Positions 35,411 to 45,661 of a DNA stretch of 64,000 bases are shown here, piece after piece. The notes beneath the pieces were generated by a model. That model worked only from the letters and a program-made list of their open reading frames with translations. It was not told where the DNA came from and did not search any database. This DNA comes from Bacteroidia bacterium. GTDB lineage: Bacteria; Bacteroidota; Bacteroidia; Flavobacteriales_D; Cryomorphaceae. A program made the position numbers and the translations under genes. The DNA is taken from contig JAUICL010000003.1 in NCBI GenBank assembly GCA_030427905.1, forward strand, positions 62,001 through 126,000, read 5' to 3'. Each line of letters starts with the position of its first letter. Positions within the stretch are counted from its first letter, which is position 1.

Positions 35411-36679
35411 TTAATTTCTGATGAATACCTTTTCGGTATGAACATCTAGCCCCCCACGCAATACCACGGTGTAGAATCCTGGCGGTATTTCACTGTTAAT
35501 ACGAAATGTGTCGCTTCCCTTGAAGACTGCTTTATGAAACGCTCTTCCCCAAGTATCGAAAACTTCAATTGTGTAAAGCTGGTCTGATTTAAGCCCATCA
35601 CAATGCCAAGGTAGGCCTTGCAAGTAAGGATTGGCGAAGTAGCAGTTGATATCTGCTGTATACTGATCTAAGTTACCATTCATATGAACGGACCAAAAAT
35701 TTAACTCCTTTTTGTATGAATCCCATTCTTCTTCGGTTTCATCCCACCTTTTTTGGATTATTTGGTTCAAGTTCCCATCCGCATTGTAAAGGGCTTCTTC
35801 CGAATGAGTGTATTCCGCATCTTCGCTTCCCACAACTTGCTCCTCGGTACTAGCCATTTGACCTTTATCATCATATGCAATGGAAAGGCTAGTGGTGTTG
35901 ATCCATGACTCAAGTTCAACATCCCAGAGGCTGCGCATTGATCCAATTACTTTATTGTCTTGGTTGTACTCAAACGTTCGACTTGACTCATTCACCCATG
36001 TTTCGAGTGAATCATCCCAAAACTGCAAAACTTGGGTTTCAATAAGCCTGTCGTTGTTGTAAGTAAACATCAATCGCTCAACGGCTTCCCAATTTTCGTT
36101 AGATGAGTCCCAGGAGTAAACAGTTTCCTTGCTAATTAAACTACCTTCTGTATAACTCAGCTTTCGCTTTTCGGATCTGACCCAAGAATTATTCTCCCGG
36201 AGTAGCAAAAGCTCTTCCAAAAGGTTATTCTGGACATTGTAGGTAAATACTTTCTTATTTTTCTTTTCCCACTCCGATCTCTCGGAAGTCCACTCGAGCT
36301 CATCTATTTCGGTAATTTCATAATCGTAGCCATAGAAAGTCTCCCAACGCGTTCGGTTACTCCATACACCGTTTACATTTTCGCGCAGAACTTTACCCAC
36401 TTCATTTCCCAGGTGATCATACTCAAAATGAAACGCCTCAATAATATCCCAGATTGGGCTTCCGTCTTCACTTTCGTCCACCAACAGAAAGGTATGAGAT
36501 GAGTCTCTCAGAAAATTGGTCTCGACAACGCTTTCAAGATTAAAAGATCGAATTCCAAATGAATTATTCTGCAGTAATTCCGAACCAGCTTTGCCTTGAT
36601 CAATTTGCCCAAACGTCTGTTTCGGTGCGACAAAAAAGCACAGCAAGAACAAGGATATGGTATAGGCCTTTAACGACAT
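35411..36679 (-). CDS. Secreted repeat protein with T9SS-type C-terminus
   Basis: Start taken at ATG 36679 (422 residues), as the upstream frame to 36754 only adds residues before a good signal peptide (MSLKAYTISLFLLCFF, ending TFGQ). The middle holds about seven diverged repeats of roughly 40 residues, each with a Trp-rich turn and a strand (FTYNNDRLIETQVLQFWDDS, FEYNQDNKVIGSMRSLWDVE), resembling YD-like or DUF3836-like beta repeats. The C-terminal ~70 residues (YTIEVFDTWGRAFHKAVF, ending EKVFIRN) look like a type A T9SS sorting domain. The function is unknown; probably surface-exposed. Confidence 0.75.
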   Translation of the reverse strand: MSLKAYTISLFLLCFFVAPKQTFGQIDQGKAGSELLQNNSFGIRSFNLESVVETNFLRDSSHTFLLVDESEDGSPIWDIIEAFHFEYDHLGNEVGKVLRENVNGVWSNRTRWETFYGYDYEITEIDELEWTSERSEWEKKNKKVFTYNVQNNLLEELLLLRENNSWVRSEKRKLSYTEGSLISKETVYSWDSSNENWEAVERLMFTYNNDRLIETQVLQFWDDSLETWVNESSRTFEYNQDNKVIGSMRSLWDVELESWINTTSLSIAYDDKGQMASTEEQVVGSEDAEYTHSEEALYNADGNLNQIIQKRWDETEEEWDSYKKELNFWSVHMNGNLDQYTADINCYFANPYLQGLPWHCDGLKSDQLYTIEVFDTWGRAFHKAVFKGSDTFRINSEIPPGFYTVVLRGGLDVHTEKVFIRN

Positions 36680-36813
36680 TTCGTCAATTAATAAGATCAA
36701 AAGGTACGTATTTGAATATCCAATTCCAATCAAATACTTCAATGGAAGTATCAATTGTACCTATTGGTCGGCTAATTGACGTAAAAAAAGCCGAAAAAGA
36801 TGCCTGCTATAGC

Positions 36814-38403
36814 TTAATTGCTTTTCGAAACGATTTCATAAAGGGATGGAGTTCCGGGTGTGGCTGCAACTTTTTTCAATTTCACATTCCCTTTATCGAC
36901 TTCAACTAAAAGGTTTTTTTGGCTTTCGACGCTTTCAAGAATCATCTTTTTTATCTCTACTGCCGTTGCTTCAGGGTAGACCCCTCTCAATAAGGCGGCC
37001 ATTCCTGAGACAACTGGCGCCGCCATGCTCGTTCCTGAATACGATTCCGTTCGATTACTTGGAATCAAGCTTAATATATCAACACCAGGGGCCAATACAT
37101 CAACTTTCTTCTTTCCAAAATTGGAAAATGATGCAAGGAAAGTCGTGTCCCTAAACGCACCTGACGCACCTACAGTTATCCAGTTCGAAATACTGCGCTT
37201 TCCTCCCAATGTACCATCTGGATAATTCTGTTGGACTTCTAAATTAACACCATCATTACCAGCGCCATGCACTAAAAGCACATCATGATTCTGGGCATAC
37301 TGAATTGCTTCATCGACAATGGCCTTATCGGGAGAAAATGACTTTCCAAAACTCATGTTAATTACTTTTGCCCCGTTGTCAACAGCATACTTTATGGCAT
37401 TGGCAATGTCTTCGTCTCTTTCATCGCCATTTGGAACAGCTCTCAGAGCCATAATCTTAGCATTTACAGCAATTCCATCAATACCCAAGCCATTTTCGCG
37501 ACGGGCGGCAATAATACCTGCAACGTGGGTGCCATGCGAAGGGTCTTCAGCCCAAACCATTTTATTTCCATAGGCCGTTTGTAGAGCTTTGGCCTCTTCT
37601 TCATTCACAATACTTCTTGGATCGAACTCCAGATTGTAGTGGTAGTTGAGCCTTTCATCAAAAAACTCCCCTGCCTCCATCAGATAATCACGTATACCTT
37701 CTTGTGATGCCATAACTAAAAAGTTGCGGATCTGATCTTCCTCTTGATCTGCTGGGGTGAATGCTAGGAGCGCATTTATGGTGAGCGTATCCGATTTCAA
37801 GCGCCCTTTCATATACGCTGTGGCACCTTGATAAACAGCTAAAACCTGTGAATATTCGGCAAACTCTTCATTTAGATCCAAAAGTTCAGCTCTATACGCA
37901 GATTTGGCATCTTGGTATAGCTCGAAGCTTTTCTTTTCTTCAGCAGGAACATCACCCTTATCAACACCTTCAAACTTCTTTCCGAGCTTTCTACAAATCC
38001 GCGTTACTTCTAGAGTTTCATAAGAAACATTCTCACCATCAGGATTTCCCAAGAAATTCCAGCCGTAATAATCATCAACATAGCCATTCTGGTCATCGTC
38101 AATTCCATTATCAGGAAGCTCAGCCATATTGACCCACACTTTTCCTTCCAAATCTTCATGAAATACGTCCACCCCATCATCAATTACCGCGACGATCACT
38201 TCTTGGATTTCCGTTGTACTCAAGGCGCTATACGCCCTGGTTACCTCAACTCCTGAAATAGAATCTTCGGAATAGGACAGATTGAACCAATCGGTGTTGT
38301 ACACTTGAGCGCTTCCTAGGTTGGACACTAGAAGCATAGCAATCAAAACTCTTTTCAAATTCAAGAAATTTAATGGATCAAAGAAACGCGGCTTCACCCT
38401 CAA
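36814..38403 (-). CDS. Subtilisin-like serine protease (S8), secreted
   Basis: A subtilase with all catalytic residues: Asp75 or Asp76 in VAVIDDGVDVFHEDL, His290 in SHGTHVAGIIAA, oxyanion Asn383 in GAGNDG and Ser459 in SGTSMAAPVVSG (numbered from TTG 38403). About 215 residues separate Asp and His, against 30-40 in classic subtilisins, with a mostly helical charged insert (EEKKSFELYQDAKSAYRAEL). The start is unsure: TTG 38403 is the longest, and TTG 38358 would begin directly with signal peptide MKRVLIAMLLVSNLGSAQ. There is no T9SS domain at the C-terminus, so it may stay periplasmic. Confidence 0.9.
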   Translation of the reverse strand: MRVKPRFFDPLNFLNLKRVLIAMLLVSNLGSAQVYNTDWFNLSYSEDSISGVEVTRAYSALSTTEIQEVIVAVIDDGVDVFHEDLEGKVWVNMAELPDNGIDDDQNGYVDDYYGWNFLGNPDGENVSYETLEVTRICRKLGKKFEGVDKGDVPAEEKKSFELYQDAKSAYRAELLDLNEEFAEYSQVLAVYQGATAYMKGRLKSDTLTINALLAFTPADQEEDQIRNFLVMASQEGIRDYLMEAGEFFDERLNYHYNLEFDPRSIVNEEEAKALQTAYGNKMVWAEDPSHGTHVAGIIAARRENGLGIDGIAVNAKIMALRAVPNGDERDEDIANAIKYAVDNGAKVINMSFGKSFSPDKAIVDEAIQYAQNHDVLLVHGAGNDGVNLEVQQNYPDGTLGGKRSISNWITVGASGAFRDTTFLASFSNFGKKKVDVLAPGVDILSLIPSNRTESYSGTSMAAPVVSGMAALLRGVYPEATAVEIKKMILESVESQKNLLVEVDKGNVKLKKVAATPGTPSLYEIVSKSN

Positions 38404-38436
38404 ATGTTGATAGACCGGCTTTAAAGAATGTTAATA

Positions 38437-38895
38437 TCAGAAGAGCTTGGTAACTCCAGCTCGCCCCCCGGAAAGACGTGTTCCTCCACCAAATTCAACG
38501 TTGATGGCCCACTCATTATTCCAAAAGTACCTTCCCCCAACGTGCAGGCCGAGCTGCAGACCTGTATCATAGTCATTGTCGATTCCAAAACCAACTCCAA
38601 GGTCTAAACCGGCGTATGCATCAAAAGTGCTTATAATTTCAAATATACGGTTGAAGTGGTAGTCTCCTCGCACATCTAAGGCCAAGTAGTTGAAACCAAG
38701 ATCAAGGCCTGCTTGTCCGCCGACGGTAATATCCTGAAAAACACCAAAATCAACCCCACCGTAAATTGGGACCCCATCACTACTAAATCCAAGACCAAAA
38801 TTGACCTGACGCTCCCCTATGGAGAGTGGAGCTTGTGCCACTAGGACATTTCCAAAAAAGGAAAAAATCGCTAACGCGAAGAGTGCTTTTTTCAT
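38437..38895 (-). CDS. Small outer-membrane beta-barrel protein
   Basis: A 152-residue protein with signal peptide (MKKALFALAIFSFFGNVLVAQ) and then alternating amphipathic strands rich in Gly and aromatic residues (FGLGFSSDGVPIYGGVDFG, DVRGDYHFNRIF, GLHVGGRYFW). It ends in VTKLF as expected of a barrel. The predicted form is an eight-stranded OmpX/OmpW-sized barrel. The role is unknown. The 274-base gap to the next gene holds no feature I can support. Confidence 0.75.
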   Translation of the reverse strand: MKKALFALAIFSFFGNVLVAQAPLSIGERQVNFGLGFSSDGVPIYGGVDFGVFQDITVGGQAGLDLGFNYLALDVRGDYHFNRIFEIISTFDAYAGLDLGVGFGIDNDYDTGLQLGLHVGGRYFWNNEWAINVEFGGGTRLSGGRAGVTKLF

Positions 38896-39169
38896 GCCGC
38901 AAAGCTAGTGATCTATTCAGTGATTAACTGACTAATCTGTGCAGAATTATGCGAAAAAAAACAGCTCTTTACCAATTAAAAAATTAAGACGCTCGGTTCA
39001 ATAATGTCAAAATTTGAATTGAATATGATAGCAACCCGCGAATTTTTTCTCGTCTACCATACAACCAGTTCTACCACACCATACATAAACACCTAGTAAC
39101 CTGTCATGTAGGATTAGTGGGAGTACTGATTTTACCAATCTACTCTATGAATCTTAATCCATAAAGCGC

Positions 39170-42100
39170 ATGAAACACGTTTACTCTCTGTTTGCATTTC
39201 TATTTCTCTTTTCGTCTCAAATCCCATTAAAAGCTCAGTCTATAGCCCGGGAATGGAATGAGGAGTTACTACATTCGATAAGCGCTGACTTTGCCAGGCC
39301 GACAGTCCATGCCAGAAATCTTTTTCACTCTTCAATTGTGATGTATGACGCTTGGGCAGCATACAGCCCAGACCATCAAACTTATCTCATTGGTCAGGAT
39401 TTGCACGGATTTCAAAGCCCCTTTCTGGGAGTTCCCGAACCCGATGATGTCGAGGCTGCTAGAAGAGAAGCAATAAGTTTTGCTATGTATAGGCTTATTG
39501 AACATCGTTATTCAAGTTCACCTGGGGTTCAGACCATCACCGATGCCATCAACATGCGTATGAGCAATTTAGGATATGATCACACCAATGTATCAACAGA
39601 CTACGTAAACGGAGGGCCAGCGGAATTGGGTAACTACATTGCAGAGCAAATGATCGCCTATGGTTTTCAAGATGGTGCAAACGAAGAAAACGATTATCAA
39701 AATGAGTACTACGAGCCCTTTAATGTGCCTATTGAAGTTGAGATGCCTGGGAATCCATATATCTTAGACCCGAACAGATGGCAACCAATCTCTCTGTCTC
39801 TTTCAATAGACCAATCGGGCGAAGTAGTGGCATCTACCCCTCCTTTCCTTAGTCCAGAATGGGGAAATGTCCAATCATTCTCAATGACAAGTGATGATTA
39901 TGAAGATCTGGAAAGAGATGGGCACACCTACCGTGTGTATAAGAACCCTGGCGAGCCGGCCTTATTCGATTGGCAGTCTACCGACGGTTTAGACGACCCT
40001 TATCGCTGGAACTTTACACTAGTTGCTGTTTGGCAATCACATCTCACCACCGAAGATGGAGTGCTCTGGGACGCATCCCCGAATTCCGTTGGAAACATTC
40101 AAGACTACCCTGATACTCAAGAGGAATACTTTGAATTTTACAATTTACTAGAAGGAGGCGATCCGGGCGAAGGGTATGATGTAAACCCTGTAACGGGTCT
40201 TCCTTATGAGCCCCAAATGGTAGCAAGAGGAGATTATGCACGCATACTAGCCGAATTTTGGGCCGATGGTCCGAACTCTGTGACACCTCCAGGTCACTGG
40301 TTTGAGATTTATAACGAAGCTGTTGCTGACCACGAACTTTTCGAAAGAAGATGGATGGGAACAGGCCCGCTTCTTGACGATTTGGAGTATGACGTAAAAG
40401 CCTACTTCTCAATCGGTGGCGCCATGCACGACGCAGCAATTGCGGCATGGAGCATAAAAGGATATTACGATTACCTGAGACCAGTATCGGCGATTCGGTT
40501 TATGGCAGAGCAAGGCCAATGTTCTGACCCCGATGCCTTGAGCTACAGTCCTGCAGGAATGCCGCTTATTCCAGGATATGTAGAGGTGGTAGAAGTCGGA
40601 GATGAGCTTGCGGGTGAATTCAATCAACACGTAGGAAAAATAAAGCTCTATACATGGCGAGGACCAGACTACATTGAAGATCCTGAAACGGATGTTGCAG
40701 GAGTTGGCTGGATTTTAGCTGAAAACTGGTGGCCCTACCAACGACCTTCTTTTGTTTCCCCGCCATTTGCGGGATATATTTCAGGCCATTCGACTTATAG
40801 CCGAACTGCCGCTGAGCTACTTTCCCTTATGACTGGGTCAGAGTACTTCCCAGGTGGAATGTCGGGTTTTGAAGCTCAAGCAAACGATTTTCTCGTTTTT
40901 GAGAATGGACCATCTCAGACTTTCGAGTTGCAGTGGGCCAAGTACATTGATGCTTCCGATCAATGCAGCCTTTCACGCATTTGGGGTGGTATTCACCCTC
41001 CTATTGATGATATACCCGGAAGAAAAATCGGGATGGAGCTAGGCCCTCAGGCGATGTCTATGGCAAATTCTATTGTTGCTGTGCCCAAACCTTATGTTAC
41101 CAGCGTTGACTTTTCGCAAACAGCAGTTAGTGTTTCTGACATAGGCGATACTTTCACTGCATCCATTGAATTCGACCAACCAATGTTGGCTTCAAGCTCA
41201 CCTACCTTATCATTTGTAGGACTTGACTTATCAAATGTTTTGACAATTGATCAAGCCGAATGGACGTCAGAAACGACTTACACGATAACCTACAGCGTTG
41301 AAAATTTTGAATTGGAAGCCTTGAATAATGGTATTCATATCATCGGTGCTTCAAGCGCTGATGGGCACGATCAAAAACCTTTCTTGCAACTAGATGCCAT
41401 CTCTATCGATACCAAAGCACCTGTTTCGGCGCTCGGAAACCTAGTCTATACAACCATTAATGACGATGCGATGGATGATGTATTCTATTTCATAAACTTT
41501 CAGTTTAATGAATTGTGTAATACATCCATAGTCCCATCAGTATCTCTTACTGCAGACATCGACCCATCTGGCGCACTCGCATTTTCATCAGCGTTCAGCG
41601 CGTGGACCAATGATTCAACTTTCATTGCCACATTTGTTCTAGCTGATACTGACGAGGCAATTCCAGGTATAGATATTTCCATTGAAGGAGCCTTCGACCT
41701 AATAGGAAATGAGATGCCAGCTCAAGTTTTTGGAGATCAGCTTTCGGTTGATACCAAAAACCCTACTGCCACAATTTCTATCTCAGACAACCATTTGAAC
41801 ACCCAGGATATTGGGGCAAACGCACTTTCGTTTACCATTGAGTTTGATGATCCCGTTGATACAACTAGTGATTTAATAGTAGAATTTATCGATGAGCCCA
41901 CAATTGGGAATGCTTTGCTTCTTAACTCGCTGACATCCGAATGGATAAGTGAAACTGAATGCCTCATTTCCTACGATCTATTGAGCGATCCAAGTGAGCA
42001 TTTTGATGTCAGCATTGGAATTGATCATATAGTTGATACTGCTGGAAACGCATTGACCAATGCTGTCTTTGAAAACGTCGTAACAATTGATACTAAAAAA

Positions 42101-43051
42101 CCATTAATCGCGACCTACTCTCTGCTCAACGATCTAGTATCCGATCAAAATGTAGGTAGTAGTGGTCAAGTGATCACATTTGAGTTTGACGAGCCCATGT
42201 CAACAGATTTAACCCCGTTGGTGAGTGTAACAAACTCGGAGCTTATGTCAAGCTTGAGTTATAACATCATCAACAGTGAGTGGACAGATGAAACACATTT
42301 TGATGCTCACTTCACCGTGACTGACCAGAATACAACGGCTGATTTGCTTGGCTTTTCAATTGATTTTGGTTTCGATGAAGCAGGCAATGCTATGGATGGA
42401 GCAGAATTTGAATCGGCCATCATGTTCGATACCGAAAACCCTTCAATTATCTCTATAACATCCAATTCTTACAATATCACTTCTCCGATGGCCGGAGGGC
42501 TCGAGCTGACAGCGATCTATGATGAGCCTATGAGTGATGCCACCTTACCTGTTATAGATTTTGCCCCAGAGCTTGCTCAGAATTTCTTTCAACTAAACTC
42601 TGATGAATCAGGATGGCTAAGCCCTTACACCAGTGTAAATAATTATGATGTACCGGCTCAAGAAATATTGGCAGGCGATGTTTCAATTTCAGTTTCGACC
42701 GCAACAGATTTGGCTGGAAATCAACTTATCATCCATGATGAAGATGCGTTTTTCGCACTTAATATCGAAATCTTAAGCACCTATGAATCATTTGATCAGG
42801 CCAAAGTTGTAGCCTACCCTTCTCCTGTAAGGAGCGGCGAATCACTATTCTTGAGCTTTGGTCAAAAAACAACAGGAATTGTTCAAATTAGAATTACCGA
42901 TGTGCAGGGTAAAATAACGTATGAAGAACAAATCAACGTGGGCACAAATTCCACTACAGAAATAAGCACAAGTGGTTTATCTTCTGGGCTCTACATCATA
43001 AATGTGACAGCTGATGATCTGCAGGCAGTAGGTAAGGTAATTGTAGATTAA
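39170..43051 (+). CDS. Secreted vanadium-dependent haloperoxidase with Ig-like repeats and T9SS domain
   Basis: A 1293-residue secreted protein: signal peptide (1-23), a PAP2/vanadium haloperoxidase domain (about 25-640), four or five Ig-like repeats with the recurring start (I/V/F)DTK/EnP, and a type A T9SS domain (from YPSPVRSGE). The vanadate site is complete: Lys430 and Arg437 in KGYYDYLRP, Ser538-Gly539-His540 in GYISGHSTYSR, and Arg603 plus acid-base His609 in SRIWGGIHPPIDD. Such enzymes use peroxide to oxidise halides. Whether it is a chloro-, bromo- or iodoperoxidase cannot be read. Phosphatase activity is the alternative. The next gene follows in ten bases. Confidence 0.9.
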   Translation: MKHVYSLFAFLFLFSSQIPLKAQSIAREWNEELLHSISADFARPTVHARNLFHSSIVMYDAWAAYSPDHQTYLIGQDLHGFQSPFLGVPEPDDVEAARREAISFAMYRLIEHRYSSSPGVQTITDAINMRMSNLGYDHTNVSTDYVNGGPAELGNYIAEQMIAYGFQDGANEENDYQNEYYEPFNVPIEVEMPGNPYILDPNRWQPISLSLSIDQSGEVVASTPPFLSPEWGNVQSFSMTSDDYEDLERDGHTYRVYKNPGEPALFDWQSTDGLDDPYRWNFTLVAVWQSHLTTEDGVLWDASPNSVGNIQDYPDTQEEYFEFYNLLEGGDPGEGYDVNPVTGLPYEPQMVARGDYARILAEFWADGPNSVTPPGHWFEIYNEAVADHELFERRWMGTGPLLDDLEYDVKAYFSIGGAMHDAAIAAWSIKGYYDYLRPVSAIRFMAEQGQCSDPDALSYSPAGMPLIPGYVEVVEVGDELAGEFNQHVGKIKLYTWRGPDYIEDPETDVAGVGWILAENWWPYQRPSFVSPPFAGYISGHSTYSRTAAELLSLMTGSEYFPGGMSGFEAQANDFLVFENGPSQTFELQWAKYIDASDQCSLSRIWGGIHPPIDDIPGRKIGMELGPQAMSMANSIVAVPKPYVTSVDFSQTAVSVSDIGDTFTASIEFDQPMLASSSPTLSFVGLDLSNVLTIDQAEWTSETTYTITYSVENFELEALNNGIHIIGASSADGHDQKPFLQLDAISIDTKAPVSALGNLVYTTINDDAMDDVFYFINFQFNELCNTSIVPSVSLTADIDPSGALAFSSAFSAWTNDSTFIATFVLADTDEAIPGIDISIEGAFDLIGNEMPAQVFGDQLSVDTKNPTATISISDNHLNTQDIGANALSFTIEFDDPVDTTSDLIVEFIDEPTIGNALLLNSLTSEWISETECLISYDLLSDPSEHFDVSIGIDHIVDTAGNALTNAVFENVVTIDTKKPLIATYSLLNDLVSDQNVGSSGQVITFEFDEPMSTDLTPLVSVTNSELMSSLSYNIINSEWTDETHFDAHFTVTDQNTTADLLGFSIDFGFDEAGNAMDGAEFESAIMFDTENPSIISITSNSYNITSPMAGGLELTAIYDEPMSDATLPVIDFAPELAQNFFQLNSDESGWLSPYTSVNNYDVPAQEILAGDVSISVSTATDLAGNQLIIHDEDAFFALNIEILSTYESFDQAKVVAYPSPVRSGESLFLSFGQKTTGIVQIRITDVQGKITYEEQINVGTNSTTEISTSGLSSGLYIINVTADDLQAVGKVIVD

Positions 43052-43061
43052 AATTCTATAG

Positions 43062-45443
43062 ATGAACATAAACTTAAAAATTGCTATTGCGCCGCTACTT
43101 TTCGGCGCCATGACGGGGCAAGGTCAGGTTTTCGTTGATCAGGCTGATGAATTAGGCATTACTCAAACAGTTACCACACCAGATTTTGGAAGCGGCTTGA
43201 GCACCTATGATTTCAATGGAGACAATCTAGATGACATCACGCTTTGCAATAGTTTCGGTGATGTATATTTCTATCGAAACAATGGGAGTACCTTCGAGCT
43301 TTTAGATTTGGGCGTTGCTTCACCCGGTGAAATGAAACACTTTCTGTGGGTAGATTTTAACAATGATGGGAATCTAGACATGTTCTTCACCGATATTTTC
43401 GGCTCAATTCACCTGATCAGAAACAACGGAAATAATACCTACACTGAAATAACAGCAAGTGCAGGTCTTCCAACCCAGGAAGCTTTTAACACAGGTGCAT
43501 CGTTTCACGACTACGATCTAGACGGTGATTTGGACCTTTTCGTATCAAAATATGTCTATTCCAACTTTGACTCGGCAGACTCATCCCAATACAATAGACT
43601 CTATAGAAATGACGGGAGTGGAACATTTGAAGATGTAACGGTAAGTGCTGGAATTTTAGTCCCTCCTACCCTTTCTTTTCAATCGGTTTGGTTTGATTTC
43701 AATGGAGATGTTTGGCCAGATTTATACGTCATCAACGATCGAGATCCTAGAAACCATCTTTACATCAATGATGGCGATGGAACTTTTACTGAAAAAGCAT
43801 TAGAGTTTGATATGGGCTTTGCTGGACACGATGTGATGTCAAATTCAATTGCCGATTTCGATCACGATGGAGATTTTGACATTTACATGACGAACACAGG
43901 AGCTATTCCAGAAGGAACGAACAACAAGCTGTGTATCAACAACGATGGTGTAGGTTTTACTGAGTCAGCATCAGAGTACGGAATCGGAATTTATGATTTC
44001 AGTTGGGGTGCCCTTTGGATTGATAGTGATAATGACACATGGGATGATCTGCTGTATGTAACTCCTGATGACGGCCCAATTTACTTTTTTGAAAGTCAAA
44101 GCGCCGACACGTTTCTAATGGCAAATGATCAAGTAGTCGTACCGAATCACAGAACATCTTATTGCCCTGCCAAAGGTGACTTTAACAACGACGGATATCC
44201 AGACATTGCCATTCAGTGCAACACGGGAAACACACCGTATGTGCTGATGAACCAAGGCGGTACAAACTCGTTCATTGCAATTAATCTTCATGGCACTTTA
44301 TCTAATAAACAGGCTATCGGGTCATGGATAGATGTTTATGCAAATGGCGTGGAGCAACATGTCTACACCACCTGCGGAGAAAACTACCACGGGCAGAGTA
44401 GCAATAAGAAGATATTTGGTTTAGGGGATGGAGTAGGGACCGTAGACTCTGTAATAGTTAGATACCCGAGCATGCACATCGACCGATACTATAACCTAGA
44501 TGCAAATCAGATGTATCAATTTCACGAGGGAGAAACGTATGAGATATCCTTCACATCTTCAACTGGTCAGTTCCAATTTTGTGAAGGAGACTCCATTCTT
44601 ATCTCTGGAGGTGTGCATAGCGAGTACCTCTGGAGTAATGGATCAACACAACCTACAATTTGGGCGACCAATACAGAGACATACAGCCTTACTGCAACTT
44701 CAGAAAACGGCATTGTGGCAACCAATTCAATTGAAATCGGTGCTTTTCCAACACCTTCCATATCCGTAAGCTATGAACATATCCTATGTCACGGTGACAG
44801 CACAGGTACAATCACATTGACAAACCAAACAGGAGTGGAAGCCGATAGCGTATCATGGAGTAATGGACAAGATGGAGCATTTATAGACTCCTTGACACAG
44901 GGTGAGTACTCCTTTGAGTATTGGGATATTAATGGATGTTATACAAGTGGAGATGCTTTACTTGTGGAAGCTCCGGCATCGCAGTTTGTGATAAATTCAG
45001 TTCCTGAAACAAATGACAATGCCGACGGGGTCATTTTTGTTGGCGGTTTTGGAGGAACTCCTCCATTCACATATTACCTTGATGATGAGCCCATATCTTT
45101 TCCCTTAACTAATTTAGTTCATGGTGAGTACGAAATATTGGCGGTAGATGGCAATGGTTGTGAAGAGTTGCTTCTCATTATCGTGGAGCAAATTCTTTCA
45201 ACACAAGACTATATTGAGCAAAGGGACTTGGTATACCCCAATCCGGCACAAGACCAACTCTTTTATGATTTCGACAACAAACCATTTGCTTATTCTATTT
45301 ATTCGTCTGATGGTAGATTGGCTATTTCCGAAAAGAAGGGTGCTAGGAAAATGATTCCGCTTACAAGTTTGGAGAAAGGAGTTTATGTGATAATTATTGA
45401 ACTGGGTGATCAAACGTATAAACAAAGGTTTGTCAAACAGTAA
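43062..45443 (+). CDS. FG-GAP/VCBS repeat protein with ASPIC/UnbV, SprB-like and T9SS domains
   Basis: A 793-residue secreted protein. About seven FG-GAP/VCBS blades with calcium-type DxDxDG loops (VDFNNDGNLDMFF, HDYDLDGDLDLFV, ADFDHDGDFDIYM, GDFNNDGYPDIAI) form a propeller over residues 20-400. An ASPIC/UnbV domain follows (AIGSWIDVYANGVEQH, FGLGDGVGTVDSVIVRYP), then a SprB-type repeat (ILCHGDSTGTITL, SWSNGQDG) and a type A T9SS sorting domain starting VYPNPAQDQ. The role is probably adhesion or scaffolding at the cell surface. It is co-transcribed with the haloperoxidase upstream and ends in a strong terminator. Confidence 0.9.
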   Translation: MNINLKIAIAPLLFGAMTGQGQVFVDQADELGITQTVTTPDFGSGLSTYDFNGDNLDDITLCNSFGDVYFYRNNGSTFELLDLGVASPGEMKHFLWVDFNNDGNLDMFFTDIFGSIHLIRNNGNNTYTEITASAGLPTQEAFNTGASFHDYDLDGDLDLFVSKYVYSNFDSADSSQYNRLYRNDGSGTFEDVTVSAGILVPPTLSFQSVWFDFNGDVWPDLYVINDRDPRNHLYINDGDGTFTEKALEFDMGFAGHDVMSNSIADFDHDGDFDIYMTNTGAIPEGTNNKLCINNDGVGFTESASEYGIGIYDFSWGALWIDSDNDTWDDLLYVTPDDGPIYFFESQSADTFLMANDQVVVPNHRTSYCPAKGDFNNDGYPDIAIQCNTGNTPYVLMNQGGTNSFIAINLHGTLSNKQAIGSWIDVYANGVEQHVYTTCGENYHGQSSNKKIFGLGDGVGTVDSVIVRYPSMHIDRYYNLDANQMYQFHEGETYEISFTSSTGQFQFCEGDSILISGGVHSEYLWSNGSTQPTIWATNTETYSLTATSENGIVATNSIEIGAFPTPSISVSYEHILCHGDSTGTITLTNQTGVEADSVSWSNGQDGAFIDSLTQGEYSFEYWDINGCYTSGDALLVEAPASQFVINSVPETNDNADGVIFVGGFGGTPPFTYYLDDEPISFPLTNLVHGEYEILAVDGNGCEELLLIIVEQILSTQDYIEQRDLVYPNPAQDQLFYDFDNKPFAYSIYSSDGRLAISEKKGARKMIPLTSLEKGVYVIIIELGDQTYKQRFVKQ

Positions 45444-45466
45444 AATTCGTTTGAAGAGTATTTAAT

Positions 45467-45494
45467 GGGAGGCTATCGCCTCCCATTTTTTTTT
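45467..45494 (+). terminator. Intrinsic terminator after the haloperoxidase operon
   Basis: GGGAGGC (45467-45473), loop TATC, GCCTCCC (45478-45484), extended by AAT/ATT pairs, followed by nine T residues. Confidence 0.9.
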
Positions 45495-45636
45495 GCCTTT
45501 TGCAATGGAGTAATCTCTCGACCAGTGTTGTGACGATCCATTCGATCGGCCAAATCAAAGGTCGCTCCTTTATAAAACCGAAGGTCAGACCATGAAAACA
45601 ATATGTACACAAAACAAGGCATCAGAAAACAAAAAA

Positions 45637-45659
45637 GGGAAGCAAATGCTTCCCTTTTT
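45637..45659 (-). terminator. Intrinsic terminator for tRNA-Asp (bidirectional)
   Basis: GGGAAGC (45637-45643) and GCTTCCC (45648-45654) around AAAT, flanked by A6 and T5. Read on the minus strand it directly follows the tRNA 3' end and is followed by six T residues. Confidence 0.8.
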
Positions 45660-45661
45660 AG

